Source: Ceratodon purpureus
Lineage: Eukaryota > Streptophyta > Bryopsida > Pseudoditrichales > Ditrichaceae
Length of the DNA stretch: 64,000 bases
Assembly (NCBI GenBank): GCA_014871385.1
Contig: CM026422.1
Coordinates: 8,951,374-9,015,373 of the forward strand
Direction of reading: 5' to 3'
Shown: positions 23,847 to 34,000 of the stretch, piece after piece
How the letters are laid out: the number at the start of each line of letters is the position of its first letter
Numbering within the stretch: the stretch's first letter is position 1
Position numbers and translations under genes: made by a program
Notes under the pieces: model-generated
Databases searched by the model: none
What the model saw: only the letters and a program-made list of their open reading frames with translations
Told to the model about the DNA's origin: nothing

Positions 23847-25832
23847 ATGCCTCCAAGAAAAGTTGCCACCGATGCAACCCGTGTCAATGAAGGCGAAGAC
23901 ACCGAAGGAACGACTGTACAGGACGACCCCGAAGGCACCAAAGAATTTCTGCAATGGATGAGACAGCAGATGACTGACCTCGCTGCAAAAAATGACGCCA
24001 CCAATGCTAAATTAGAACTGCTCAGTGTGCAGTATCAGAACTTACAAAGTAGTAAGACTCCGGGGGCGTCAGATGGACCACACTTGGATCTTACAGGACA
24101 AGCCTCCCAAGTACCGGTAGACGTACTAAGGTCGGCCACTATTCCAAGAGAAAACCCAACGGCGGCTACATCCCATAGTATGGGGAGTCATGACCATTTC
24201 ACAAAATTACCCAAAATCCCATACCCGGTGTTCGATGACGCCGCTGATCCTGATTGGCACATACGAAGGTTCAAAGTCATAGCCAGAACTAACGGGGTAA
24301 CCAATCCCGCAGATCTCCAAAACATATTTGGGACAACGTTACAAGGGAACCACATTAACTGGTATATTGATTTCGAAACCGAACACCCGCTGACAACGTG
24401 GGAAGAAATGGAGGCCAGTTTCTTGCACAAATTTCGGAAACTAAAAACTAGCTCAGAAATCCTACGAGCCCTAGGAAGCATCACTCAGAACAAAGACGAA
24501 CCCGTTGACAAATTTTATGATCGGTTTAAACAACTGGCTGATAAACTCAACCAGAAACCTGAAGAAGATTATCTTTGTGAGTGGTTCAAAAAAGGTTTAT
24601 TACCGTGGATTCAGCAGGGTATAGTGATCCGCGGTGTGAAAAAATTACAGGACATCCTGGATGCTGCCAATGACATCAGTAGGGAACTAGGCGCTCTTCA
24701 TAAACTACAAGCACCACTGCTACCTCTTCCCACACTACGACCAGACACCAGAGTGACCCCGGCTCCATGTAATAATTGTGGAAAGATACATGGTGGGCGA
24801 TGTTGGTTTGCCAACACAAATACACGCCCCGACGACAATAGACGTCCTAGAACCTCCACGGCAGCAATGCAAGCGGAGGAAATTGAAGTCGACGCGTTTC
24901 AACCCACACGGAATGACGGTTGCTGGGAGTGCGGGTCGCTTCACCATCGCCGAATCAACTGCCCCTTGGTCCGTCAACGATGGGCATCAACCACACAAAA
25001 CTCCAACACTCAGCCCAAAGACGACCAGGGTCCAACACCAAGGAGAGGGGGAGTCACTATCACTGAAGTCCATGGAGCAGGAACTAAGGTCGCGGCCATA
25101 ACCACGGCTGTAGTATCCACAAGGTCGCAAGCGACACCACCTGGAAAAGCAGATGATCATGTGATTGAACATAGAAAACCTTTTCCGCCACAACATTGGG
25201 AAAGACTACACCAGATTCGGAAAGACTTACAAGAGGAATTAGAAACGCCGCCACCAATGAGTCTCCAACAAGTAATCGACAGCACCAATGTAACCATAAC
25301 ACTGTCCAAACTCATTCAAATTAGTCCGGAATTTCATAAATATCTACAGCAGGCCGCTCTTCCTAGTCGACCAAAGGATACCAGCGTCATAGAAGTCAAC
25401 TCCACGACCTTAGACCCCGACGCTGCGGTCATCCGTATCCAACTAGGACAGTTTGAACTTACCAATGTGTTGGTCGATGGCGGCTCAGGCGTCAACGTCA
25501 TGAGCAACCAACTAAGGGAAAACCTTGGGCTTCCACGCCCCAAAGCCGCACAGTTCATTCTTCGAATGGCCAATGACGCCCCTGTCACACCACTAGGAAT
25601 ATTGTCGTCAGTAGCAATAACAACTCATGGCGTCACGACACCAGCAACGTTCGTAATCATAGAAATGCCAGATCGAAGTAATTTTCCTATAATTCTAGGA
25701 CGTCCTTGGTTGAGGGACATGAACGCCATACATGACTGGGCCCGAAATCAAATCCGTATACATAGACAAGGACGAACCATTGTCATCCCTGTCGACAGCG
25801 GGAAATGCTATTCTGCGAGCCTTGAGCGGTGA
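23847..25832 (+). CDS. Gag-protease part of the retrotransposon polyprotein (truncated by insertion)
   Basis: The ORF starts at MPPRK, and about 651 codons belong to the retrotransposon. The last 10 codons and the stop come from the giant DNA element inserted after 25799. The retrotransposon gag core (about residues 130-290) has WHIRRFKVIARTNG, WYIDFE, FLHKFRKL and DKFYDRFKQLADKLNQ. Two CCHC knuckles follow: CNNCGKIHGGRC and CWECGSLHHRRINC. The protease has LVDGGSGVNVMS with the catalytic aspartate at about residue 544, and later a PIILGRPWL flap-type segment. The element uses DGGS where DTGA/DSGA is usual, as in several plant Tat-like proteases. The protein would normally continue into pol without a stop. 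Confidence 0.9.
   Translation: MPPRKVATDATRVNEGEDTEGTTVQDDPEGTKEFLQWMRQQMTDLAAKNDATNAKLELLSVQYQNLQSSKTPGASDGPHLDLTGQASQVPVDVLRSATIPRENPTAATSHSMGSHDHFTKLPKIPYPVFDDAADPDWHIRRFKVIARTNGVTNPADLQNIFGTTLQGNHINWYIDFETEHPLTTWEEMEASFLHKFRKLKTSSEILRALGSITQNKDEPVDKFYDRFKQLADKLNQKPEEDYLCEWFKKGLLPWIQQGIVIRGVKKLQDILDAANDISRELGALHKLQAPLLPLPTLRPDTRVTPAPCNNCGKIHGGRCWFANTNTRPDDNRRPRTSTAAMQAEEIEVDAFQPTRNDGCWECGSLHHRRINCPLVRQRWASTTQNSNTQPKDDQGPTPRRGGVTITEVHGAGTKVAAITTAVVSTRSQATPPGKADDHVIEHRKPFPPQHWERLHQIRKDLQEELETPPPMSLQQVIDSTNVTITLSKLIQISPEFHKYLQQAALPSRPKDTSVIEVNSTTLDPDAAVIRIQLGQFELTNVLVDGGSGVNVMSNQLRENLGLPRPKAAQFILRMANDAPVTPLGILSSVAITTHGVTTPATFVIIEMPDRSNFPIILGRPWLRDMNAIHDWARNQIRIHRQGRTIVIPVDSGKCYSASLER
25788..25799 (+). 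repeat. Left copy of the probable target-site duplication of the giant element
   Basis: CCTGTCGACAGC recurs at 51852-51863 in direct orientation. Keeping one copy restores a continuous gag-pol frame. Because the core is a palindrome, the true duplication may be shorter, about 9-12 bp. Confidence 0.8.
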
Positions 25833-25872
25833 GCGGAGAGCGGTGAGCGGTAAGTTTGCGGATATTTTGATG
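25814..25872 (+). repeat. Left TIR of the giant element
   Basis: It starts TGCGAGCCTTGAGCGG and contains a direct repeat of GAGCGGTGAGCGG. It matches the reverse complement of 51781-51839 with one mismatch (G versus C near position 43). Confidence 0.93.
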
Positions 25873-26448
25873 TTTTTGGTGAAGTTTCTCACACTCTATA
25901 AGTGCAGCATGTTGGTTTTATTTTTATTTTTATTTTCAAAAAGCATGACCTTAAAAACACCTATCACCGTGCGTGCCTATTCCCGTGCATGCATGGATAC
26001 AGATTTAGGTAATGAAGACTATCAGATTATTCAGGAATTTTTTATGAATACAGTCTTATCCTTTGCTTAGTATCTAAGTCTATTATCAATATAAAGTAAG
26101 TCTAATATCAATATAAAGTATAGCCATGTAAGAGAGACAAAGGATAAATTCTTGACCACTATTAGACTACTTGGAATTGTCTCCATTAATAGAATGGATT
26201 TCAATTTAGTCGTTGAGTCTATTATAATTATAAGGTCTAGGTGGAAAGAGAGATAAAAAGACTGCTCAGCAACTGCAGATTTTCTTTTTTCAGATTTTTT
26301 GTTTTATCCGATTTGAATTTGTTTATGTCAGTTTGGGAATGGCCCCGGCGATTACCCTTTGCGAGGTACGACGTCCATTGTTTTCTCTCGGGAAGTATAA
26401 CACACCGAAGCCACTGCCCAAGTGACGAAATTATAATGTTGCAGGTTC

Positions 26449-29176
26449 GGTTATATCGAAGTGAAATCCAGGGTTTACAATGCTTATGGGATAATGTGCT
26501 TTGCTTTGCGAGTTAATAATGTGGTTTGGGAGTTAATAATGTGGTTAATAATTTCGTCAAAACAGTTTGAAGTGCTGCGGTCTCGACAGCCGGACAAGTG
26601 CTGCGTACTTGAAGCAGAAATTACTGTGATTGCATTAAATAGTGTGACTGCATGGGTTAAAAATATAAATAATTACTCTGACTGCATTAGTTAGTGTGAC
26701 TGCATGGGTTAAAAATATAAAAAATTACTGTGCTTGCAAATAACATTACTTGATGTCAAGACTGCTTGGATATAATTGACCAACTTCATCTTAGAGAACG
26801 AACTTGAAATAAAGGGCAGGCCTGTGAGAATGGACATTTTGTGATTCGAACTTAGGATATGGCTTAGTGGGTTTCGTCTCCCAAAAAAAAAACAACAAAT
26901 AAGTCGTATACCATTCAAAAAAAAAAGAAAGGGAATTAAAATAAAAATCAAGTTATAGACCATGAAGGGAAAAACAATTTCAGAAAGAAATGGAATAAGT
27001 TTAATAACATGTACGAAGAAGGGGAAAGAGAATAAGCATGAAAGAAAGAAAAGAATGTAATAAATTAAATGATTATGTGACTTCAGTTAAAATGTAACAT
27101 AGCACAAGATGCGTAATACGGTTTAGGGTACTCTTAATATAATAATCGAAGTGATTATGTACCTTAAGTTAGAATGTAACATAGAAGAAAATAGGTAATA
27201 TCTTGCAGTCGATACATGGATTTAGGAAGTAAAACAACATTCTTAGAGTCTACGCGAAAAGAGAGAGAAAAAGACTGCGAAGCAACTGCAGGTTTTTTTG
27301 GTAGGGACCCCTGGTGGGGGATATGAAACTGCTTAGTGTGTGTTGTTAGTGGGATTCGAACCAGAGCCCTTTGAAGCAACCTCGCTGCCCTTCAAATAAT
27401 GCCTCGGTGCCAAGGACCAATGCTGGGGGGCTCCAACTCTGGTCAGTGCATGACGTTGTTCTTCTCAGTTCAAGAGGAACACAGAATAGTTTAGATTTTA
27501 ATTAGTTACTTCTTACATTTACGAATTGATAACTGATAAGTCTCTACAAAGCGGCTTCTGTAATTTACGAATTGATAACTGTTAAGTCTCTAGAAAGGGG
27601 CTCCTATAAGAACCACAGTCTCTATGAACAATCTCGCTCTAATCTTCCATTTTAGCAACAAAATGGTTGCTTAAAGGTATTCTTAATATAATAAAGTAAA
27701 TCAGTAGGTGACTTGAGTTAAAACATAACATAGTAGAAAATAGGTAATGTGGACCACTGGATACATAGATTCAGGAGGTAAAACAACATTTCTAGGGTCT
27801 AGGCGAAAAGAGAGAGAAAAAGACTGCGAAGCAACTGCAGATTTTTTTGTAATTAATGGGATTCGAACCCAGAGCCCTTTCAGGCATACTCGCTGCATTG
27901 ATTTGTAAGTTGCATTGTGTGCCCCTCTAGCAAGCCTCGCAGCCCTTGGCATCATGCCTCGGTGCCGAGGACTCCCACTAGGGGCTCGAACTCTGGTCTT
28001 TTTATGTTGATTTGTAAGCAACCTCGGAGCCCTTGGCAAAAGGCCCCGGTCCGAGGACTCCCGCTGGGGGCTCGAACTCTGGTCCTTTTACATTGAGTTT
28101 TACGTGGCATTGGTTATATCGAAGTGAAATCCAGGGTTTACAATGCTTATGGGATAATGTGCTTTGCCTTGCGAGTTAATAATGTGGTTTGGGAGTTAAT
28201 AATGTGGTTAATAATTTCGTCAAAACAGTTTGAAGTGCTGCGGTCTCGACAGCCGGACAAGTGCTGCGTACTTGAAGCAGAAATTACTGTGATTGCATTA
28301 AATAGTGTGACTGCATGGGTTAAAAATATAAATAATTACTCTGACTGCATTAGTTAGTGTGACTGCATGGGTTAAAAATATAAAAAATTACTGTGCTTGC
28401 AAATAAGATTACTTGATGTCAAGACTGCTTGGATATAATTGACCAACTTCATCTTAGAGAACGAACTTGAAATAAAGGGCACGCCTGTGAGAATGGACAT
28501 TTTGTGATTCGAACTTAGGATATGGCTTAGTGGGTTTCGTCTCCCAAAAAAAAAACAACAAATAAGTCGTATACCATTCAAAAAAAAAAGAAAGGGAATT
28601 AAAATAAAAAACAAGTTATAGACCATGAAGGGAAAAACAATTTCAGAAAGAAATGGAATAAGTTTAATAACATGTACGAAGAAGGGGAAAAAGAATAAGC
28701 ATGAAAGAAAGAAAAGAATGTAATAAATTAAATGATTATGTGACTTCAGTTAAAATGTAACATAGCACAAGATGCGTAATACGGTGTCAAGACTGCTTGG
28801 ATATAATTGACCAACTTCATCTTAGAGAACGAACTTAAATTAAAGGGCAGGCCTGTGAGAATGGACATTCGGTGATTCGAACTTAGGATATGGCTTAGTG
28901 GGTTTCGTCTCCCAAAATAAAAACAACAAATAAGTCGTATACCATTTAAAATAAAAAAGAAAGCTAATTTAAATACAAATCAAATAAGCATGACGAGAAA
29001 AACAATTCCAGAAAGAAATGGAATATGTTTAATAACATTTACGAAGAAGGGGAAAACCAATAAGCGTGAAAGAAAGAAAAGAATATAAGAAATTAAATGA
29101 TTATGTGGCTTCAGTTAAAATGTAACATAGCAGAAGATGCGTAATACGGTTTAGGGTACTCTTAATATAATAATCG
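26449..29176 (+). repeat. Direct duplications in the left arm of the giant element
   Basis: Copy 1 (26449-27123) and copy 2 (28112-28785) are nearly identical over about 675 bp, 1663 bp apart. A third, more diverged and shorter copy (about 28786-29176) follows copy 2 directly and matches the second half of copy 1 (from about 26755). A further pair of similar segments, each ending near GAGAGAAAAAGACTGCGAAG, lies at about 27150-27295 and 27690-27840. Short ORFs of 77 and 84 aa recur with the duplications and are not taken as genes. Confidence 0.88.
27360..28090 (+). repeat. Isolated plus-sense copies of the CCTCGGTGCCGAGG hairpin unit
   Basis: Units at about 27395-27450, 27920-27995 and 28015-28085 share the order GCAGCCCTTGGCA, CCTCGG..CCGAGG, ACT, GGGGGCTC with the arrays further right, but in plus orientation. 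The middle one also has the spacer TGATTTGTAAGTTGCATTGTG seen between minus-strand array units. They lie upstream of the plus-strand 217-aa ORF. Two segments GGGATTCGAACC..AGAGCCC (27352, 27868) look like the complement of a tRNA T-arm, but no tRNA folds here. Confidence 0.75.
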
Positions 29177-29631
29177 AGTTAATCAAATGTATTCATGATT
29201 TTCTAAGTCTCTGTGAATTCCATTTTTTTAATGTTAACGAATCAGCGTAGACTGTGCTATTTGAGCTCATACGTCTTTCATTAACTATTCGCTTACAATC
29301 TTAACCATACATGGGCAAAATCAAAACAAAGATAATTCCGGGCTTGCCCCTGTCAAAGGCCATCTGAACTGTACTGTTTCGTGCTGGAGTATCAAGAACT
29401 GACATTTTCGTGTGAAACTTAAATCTGCCGTGCTGGCGCCGGCTCCATATCATGTGTATCGAATAATGCACCGGACCACCCACAATCTGCCCGCCGGAGA
29501 CTAGACTTGGAGGCTGTGTATCATTAAGGAATGAGGAATTACAGTCAGAAACCTGGATAGAGAAACGTGAATATCAAGGAAATGCCGGCGACGCCGAGGC
29601 GTGACGTTGACGGCAGAGTGCTTTATATATC

Positions 29632-29640
29632 AGGTGCGAG
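29632..29640 (+). promoter_or_regulatory. TATA box of the 217-aa ORF
   Basis: TTTATATAT lies about 85 bp upstream of the ATG at 29723, a normal distance for a short 5' leader. The assignment is by position and sequence only. Confidence 0.55.
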
Positions 29641-29722
29641 AAGAACATGCTTGACTCAAAAGACCTGAATGCTCATTTCATTCTAAGGCGGATAGTATAT
29701 CATCATTTTCTGCCTCCTAACT

Positions 29723-30376
29723 ATGTCTCCTCTCATGTTTAGCCTCCACTCTGGAACACAGTTCTTGCTCAACCTTGGGACCATGCTTGAACCGCAGGTT
29801 GGAGATATAGTTATACGTAGAAGGCGGGCGGATTCCAACATCCGGTACTATCCATACAAGTCTCCGGAACAGTGGTACCAGTATCATAAGACATGGCTGC
29901 TGAAGATCTTCCCGTCGTCAGTTCTTTCTGCTTTAGATAGTGATAAAAGTAGTAATCTCCCTCCGAACATGAAATGCATGATGCTTATGGTTTGGGAGTA
30001 CGGGCTTGGATTCAAGGAGGCGATGACAGGAGGAATACTTATTCCGGAGGCAGAAGACCCCGGAGCGGCGCAAGTGCTCGGTTTAGGACGCGGAGGAACC
30101 GTCCCTGACCAGAATACTATTGTCCTGGCATTTACGCAGCCGAGTATGCCTCATGGTCCAACATTTTTGCGTGCAGATTTCTGGAAAGAAAAGTACCTCC
30201 ACGATGACTACGCAAACCTTATGGTTTTCTCAGTCGTAGACTCCGTCATTGGACCTAGCAACATGAGTAGAACAGTGACGAATTGGAGCAGAGCGGGTCT
30301 GTCTTGGGTATCCACTAACTCAATCACAGGGGCTTTATCGCAATACTCAGGGTTGACCCTCGTAAATCTAGGCTAG
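29723..30376 (+). CDS. Unrecognised 217-aa protein of the giant element
   Basis: Single-exon ORF from ATG to TAG, with a TATA box upstream and AATAAA at about 30488 downstream, which supports a real transcript. I do not recognise the family. The composition is that of a soluble globular protein with many tryptophans and tyrosines: YYPYKSPEQWYQYHKTWLLK near residue 45, then MKCMMLMVWEYGLGFKEAMTGG, FLRADFWKEKYLHDDYANLM, and a Ser/Thr-rich end. There is no signal peptide, clear membrane segment or zinc finger. It is the leftmost gene of the giant element and lies between hairpin units. A role as an accessory or cargo protein is only inferred from position. Confidence 0.65.
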   Translation: MSPLMFSLHSGTQFLLNLGTMLEPQVGDIVIRRRRADSNIRYYPYKSPEQWYQYHKTWLLKIFPSSVLSALDSDKSSNLPPNMKCMMLMVWEYGLGFKEAMTGGILIPEAEDPGAAQVLGLGRGGTVPDQNTIVLAFTQPSMPHGPTFLRADFWKEKYLHDDYANLMVFSVVDSVIGPSNMSRTVTNWSRAGLSWVSTNSITGALSQYSGLTLVNLG

Positions 30377-30639
30377 TTAGGCTCACTTCAGCTAGGAATA
30401 TTGAGTGGTTGCAGTGTTTGGAGTCGAACAGGGTAATGTTATTCCTGAAGGATATCTGTAAGTTTCTGAAGTATTACCAAGGAAGTCAATAAAAGTTGAT
30501 AATTTACCGGTCATATTCGCATCGTGTAACCTGAACTTAACATCCATATGTAACCCCTTATGCCATCTCCTCCACTGAAATCAGAATCCCTTATGCCATC
30601 TCATTATGGTCATTGTTTTTACTTTTATCCCTTCGCTAG

Positions 30640-30840
30640 GGCCCTCTGGATCAACGTCGCAGCCCCTGGCACAATGCCTCGGCCCCGAGCAGACTTCATT
30701 GGGTCCGTGACTCTGGTGAATACATGATTTGTTACAGTTGTTACTGGAGCCCAATGAAGCAATCGTGGCTCACATGGCAATGCCTCGGTGCGAAAGTCTC
30801 CTTTCAGGGGCTCACAGTCTGGTCAACGGATGTATGTTTG
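30640..30840 (+). repeat. Two diverged hairpin units downstream of the 217-aa ORF
   Basis: CGCAGCCCCTGGCACAATGC with CTCGGCCCCGAG, and a second with TGGCAATGCCTCGGTGCG and GGGGCTCACAGTCTGGTC. Both are plus-sense, like the neighbouring gene, and have lost part of the stem. Confidence 0.6.
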
Positions 30841-31086
30841 TCGTTCGTAATGGAGCGAATTGAAGCGACCGTGAAGCACTCCATCACAGTAATTTTAGAA
30901 AGTGCTAATTTTATCATGTGGTGATTTTATCATCTGCTTTGCCATGTGCTAGGGCCCTTTGCAGCGTAGTTGCTTATGGGCCACCGTATTGTATAAATAT
31001 ATAGTCGTGAATGTTCATTACTTGGAAAGCAAATACAAATACCGTGTAGACTAACTCAACAGAAGGCTAATCACGTGACTGGGTTC

Positions 31087-34000
31087 CTACATCAGATGAT
31101 TGGAGTCGCTAGGATCTGTACTGAACAAAGTGACGCTCGAGTCTGTATGCTCGGATGAGGAGGAGGTGATACTCGAGGAACTACTGAAGGAAGCTCCACC
31201 ATCAGAAACAGCCTCACCATCCGACTCAAGGGCTTCGCTATCGATGAATTCCAGATTCCTACTAGGGGGGTTTCTGGACTGAAAGGTACGGTGGTTGCCA
31301 CGAGCTAGTTGAATAGCTGCATCGTTCGCGTAACTGGGAAGATGCCATGACTTTGGGGGGCTTGGAAAAAAATGTGGATGACAAAAAAAAGGAAGATTCA
31401 TTGAAGTGCTCAGAATGCCGCATCTGCAAATATAAATGGCACAATGTTCATAAATCCAGTCCAGAGCAAATCATATTATAAAGAGTATGTAACATTAGAA
31501 AACAAGTTTCTAAACTCACGTAGTGAACCGGGACCTCTTTGCAACCTTTGTCACATTGACTTCTCCATCGGGATCCTCACTAGTGACCAGTCTTGCGGTA
31601 GTAACGTTCGGGGCAGCAGTAGTTCGAATGAGAGGTTTCAATACAGCTGCGAAGATCTCCTGGTCGGCCTCCAATCCAACAATATGCCGATCAGCATGTC
31701 GGCATGCATGAATTGAGGAACCTGAGAGGGAGAGCAAGGTCGTTACTGAGGATACCTGGAAAATGGAAACTGAGAAGTATAACGTAGAGGACTGTAGCTT
31801 ACCAGTCGAGGTCGTGCAGTCAAGAACCACACTTCCAGGGTCGGTCGTGGCCTCGATCAGCATCTGCAGAAGAGGAACGGACTTCTCGCGAGGGCCGCGC
31901 CAGGGCCTTGAGGCATTCATGAGCTGGGTGCCACGGGAAACGTGGTTCTGCAGGACATCATCCCGACCAACATCGTATCCAAGGCGCTCCAGTGCAGGCA
32001 CCTCGCGAAATGAGAACCGGGATTTGCGGCCGCCGGAGTTGAAGCTCCTCACAGCCAGTAGAATCCCGAACTTCATTGTCTGTAAAACAAGGAAGAACAA
32101 TGGTTGCTTCACAGGGCTCTAGAATAAACATGAAGAACTACATGCACTGACCAGAGCTGGAGCCCTCAGCAACTGTCCTCGGCACCGAGGCATAATGCCA
32201 AGGGCTGCGAGGTTGCTTCAATCGGGCCCCAGAGCAGCAAGAAGAACATGATGCACTCATCACAGTTGGAGCCCTCAGCAGGAGCCCTCGGCACCGAGGC
32301 ATTATGCCAGGGGCTGCGAGGTTGCTTCACAGGGCTCTAGAATAAACATGAAGAACTACATGCACTGACCAGAGCTGGAGCCCTCAGCAACTGTCCTCGG
32401 CACCGAGGCATTATGCCAAGGGCTGCGAGGTTGCTTCAATGGGCCTCAGAGCAGCAAGAAGAACATGATGCACTCATCACAGTTGGAGCCCTCAGCAGGA
32501 GCCCTCGGCACCGAGGCATTATGCCACGGGCTGCGAGGTTGCTTCACAGGGCTCTAGAACAAACATGAAGAACTACATGCACTGACCAGAGCTGGAGCCC
32601 TCAGCAACTGTCCTCGGCACCGAGGCATTTTGCCAGGGGCTGCGAGGTTGCTTCAATGGGCCCCAGAGCAGCAAGAAGACCATGATGCACTCATCACAGT
32701 TGGAGCCCTCAGCAGGAGCCCTCGGCACCGAGGCATTATGCCAGGGGCTGCGAGGTTGCTTCACAGGGCTCTAGAATAAACATGAAGAACTACATGCACT
32801 GACCAGAGCTGGAGCCCTCAGCAACTGTCCTCGGCACCGAGGCATTATGCCAAGTGCTGCGAGGTTGCTTCAGTGGGCCCCAGAGCAGCAAGAAGAACAT
32901 GATGCACTCATCACAGTTGGAGCCCTCAGCAGGAGCCCTCGGCACCGAGGCGTTTTGCCAGGGGCTGCGAGGTTGCTTCACAGGGCTCTAGAATAAACAT
33001 GAAGAACTACATGCACTGACCAGAGCTGGAGCCCTCAGCAACGGTCCTCGGCACCGAGGCATTATGCCAGGGGCTGCGAGGTTGCTTCAGTGGGCTCCAG
33101 AGCAGCAAGAAGAACATGATGCACTCATTACAGTTGGAGCCCTGAGCAGGAGCCCTCGGCACCGAGGCATTATGCCAGGGGCTGCGAGGTTGCTTCACAG
33201 GGCTCTAGAATAAACATGAAGAACTACATGCACTGACCGGAGCTGGAGCCCTCAGCAACTGTCCTCGGCACCGAGGCATAATGCCAAGGGCTGCGAGGTT
33301 GCTTCAATGGGCCCCAGAGCAGCAAGAAGAACATGATGCACTCATCACAGTTGGAGCCCTCAGCAGGAGCCCTCGGCACCGAGGCATTATGCCAGGGGCT
33401 GCGAGGTTGCTTCACAGGGCTGAAGATATACCAATGACAAACTGTACTAGGGGTGACCCAGAAGTGAGCTTACCGTCAGTGTAGGATTGATGGGAGATGT
33501 GAGGTGAAGCTTATTCGTCCCCCACCACTCTTTCCGAACTTCAAACTCAAAGGCGTCGCAGTACCCGAAGATCTCACCCTTTGTTGAGGCACGAAAGGGG
33601 TGGAATAATATGACGGCCCCATCATCATGTAAATGGTTGTCGGCGAAATCGAAAATGGGCTGCAAGCAGTTATCGGTGTCAATATTCCATGAGGGGATGG
33701 ATGTGGGAGGATCGGAAACTCCAGGGACCGGCAGACCCTCAGGAATGTCCGCAATGATGAGGTCAACAAACGGATGCACCCTCGGCTCGCCCCTGAAGCG
33801 CAGGGATCTCCCTTCCGACTGCTGCACAATATCAAGCAAAGTACTCCTCAATATGGAGTCAAAGCCGAAATCACTCTAACTTACGACTACAACAAAATAG
33901 CACCCCGTGGCCACATTTTCATGCGCACGGTTACAGTATCCTGGATGAAATCAATTGCACGTTGGAAAGTACCTTGAGCAGGAAGCTCTTGATGTCGAGG

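Noticed and set aside
23582-24004. Minus-strand ORF in the 5' LTR and gag start (with a relative at 58209-58418)
   Set aside because: Shadow of LTR sequence. Repeated only because the LTR is repeated.
27352-27375. tRNA-like segment GGGATTCGAACC (also near 27868)
   Set aside because: Only a T-arm-like stretch. No acceptor stem, D-arm or anticodon arm can be folded around it.
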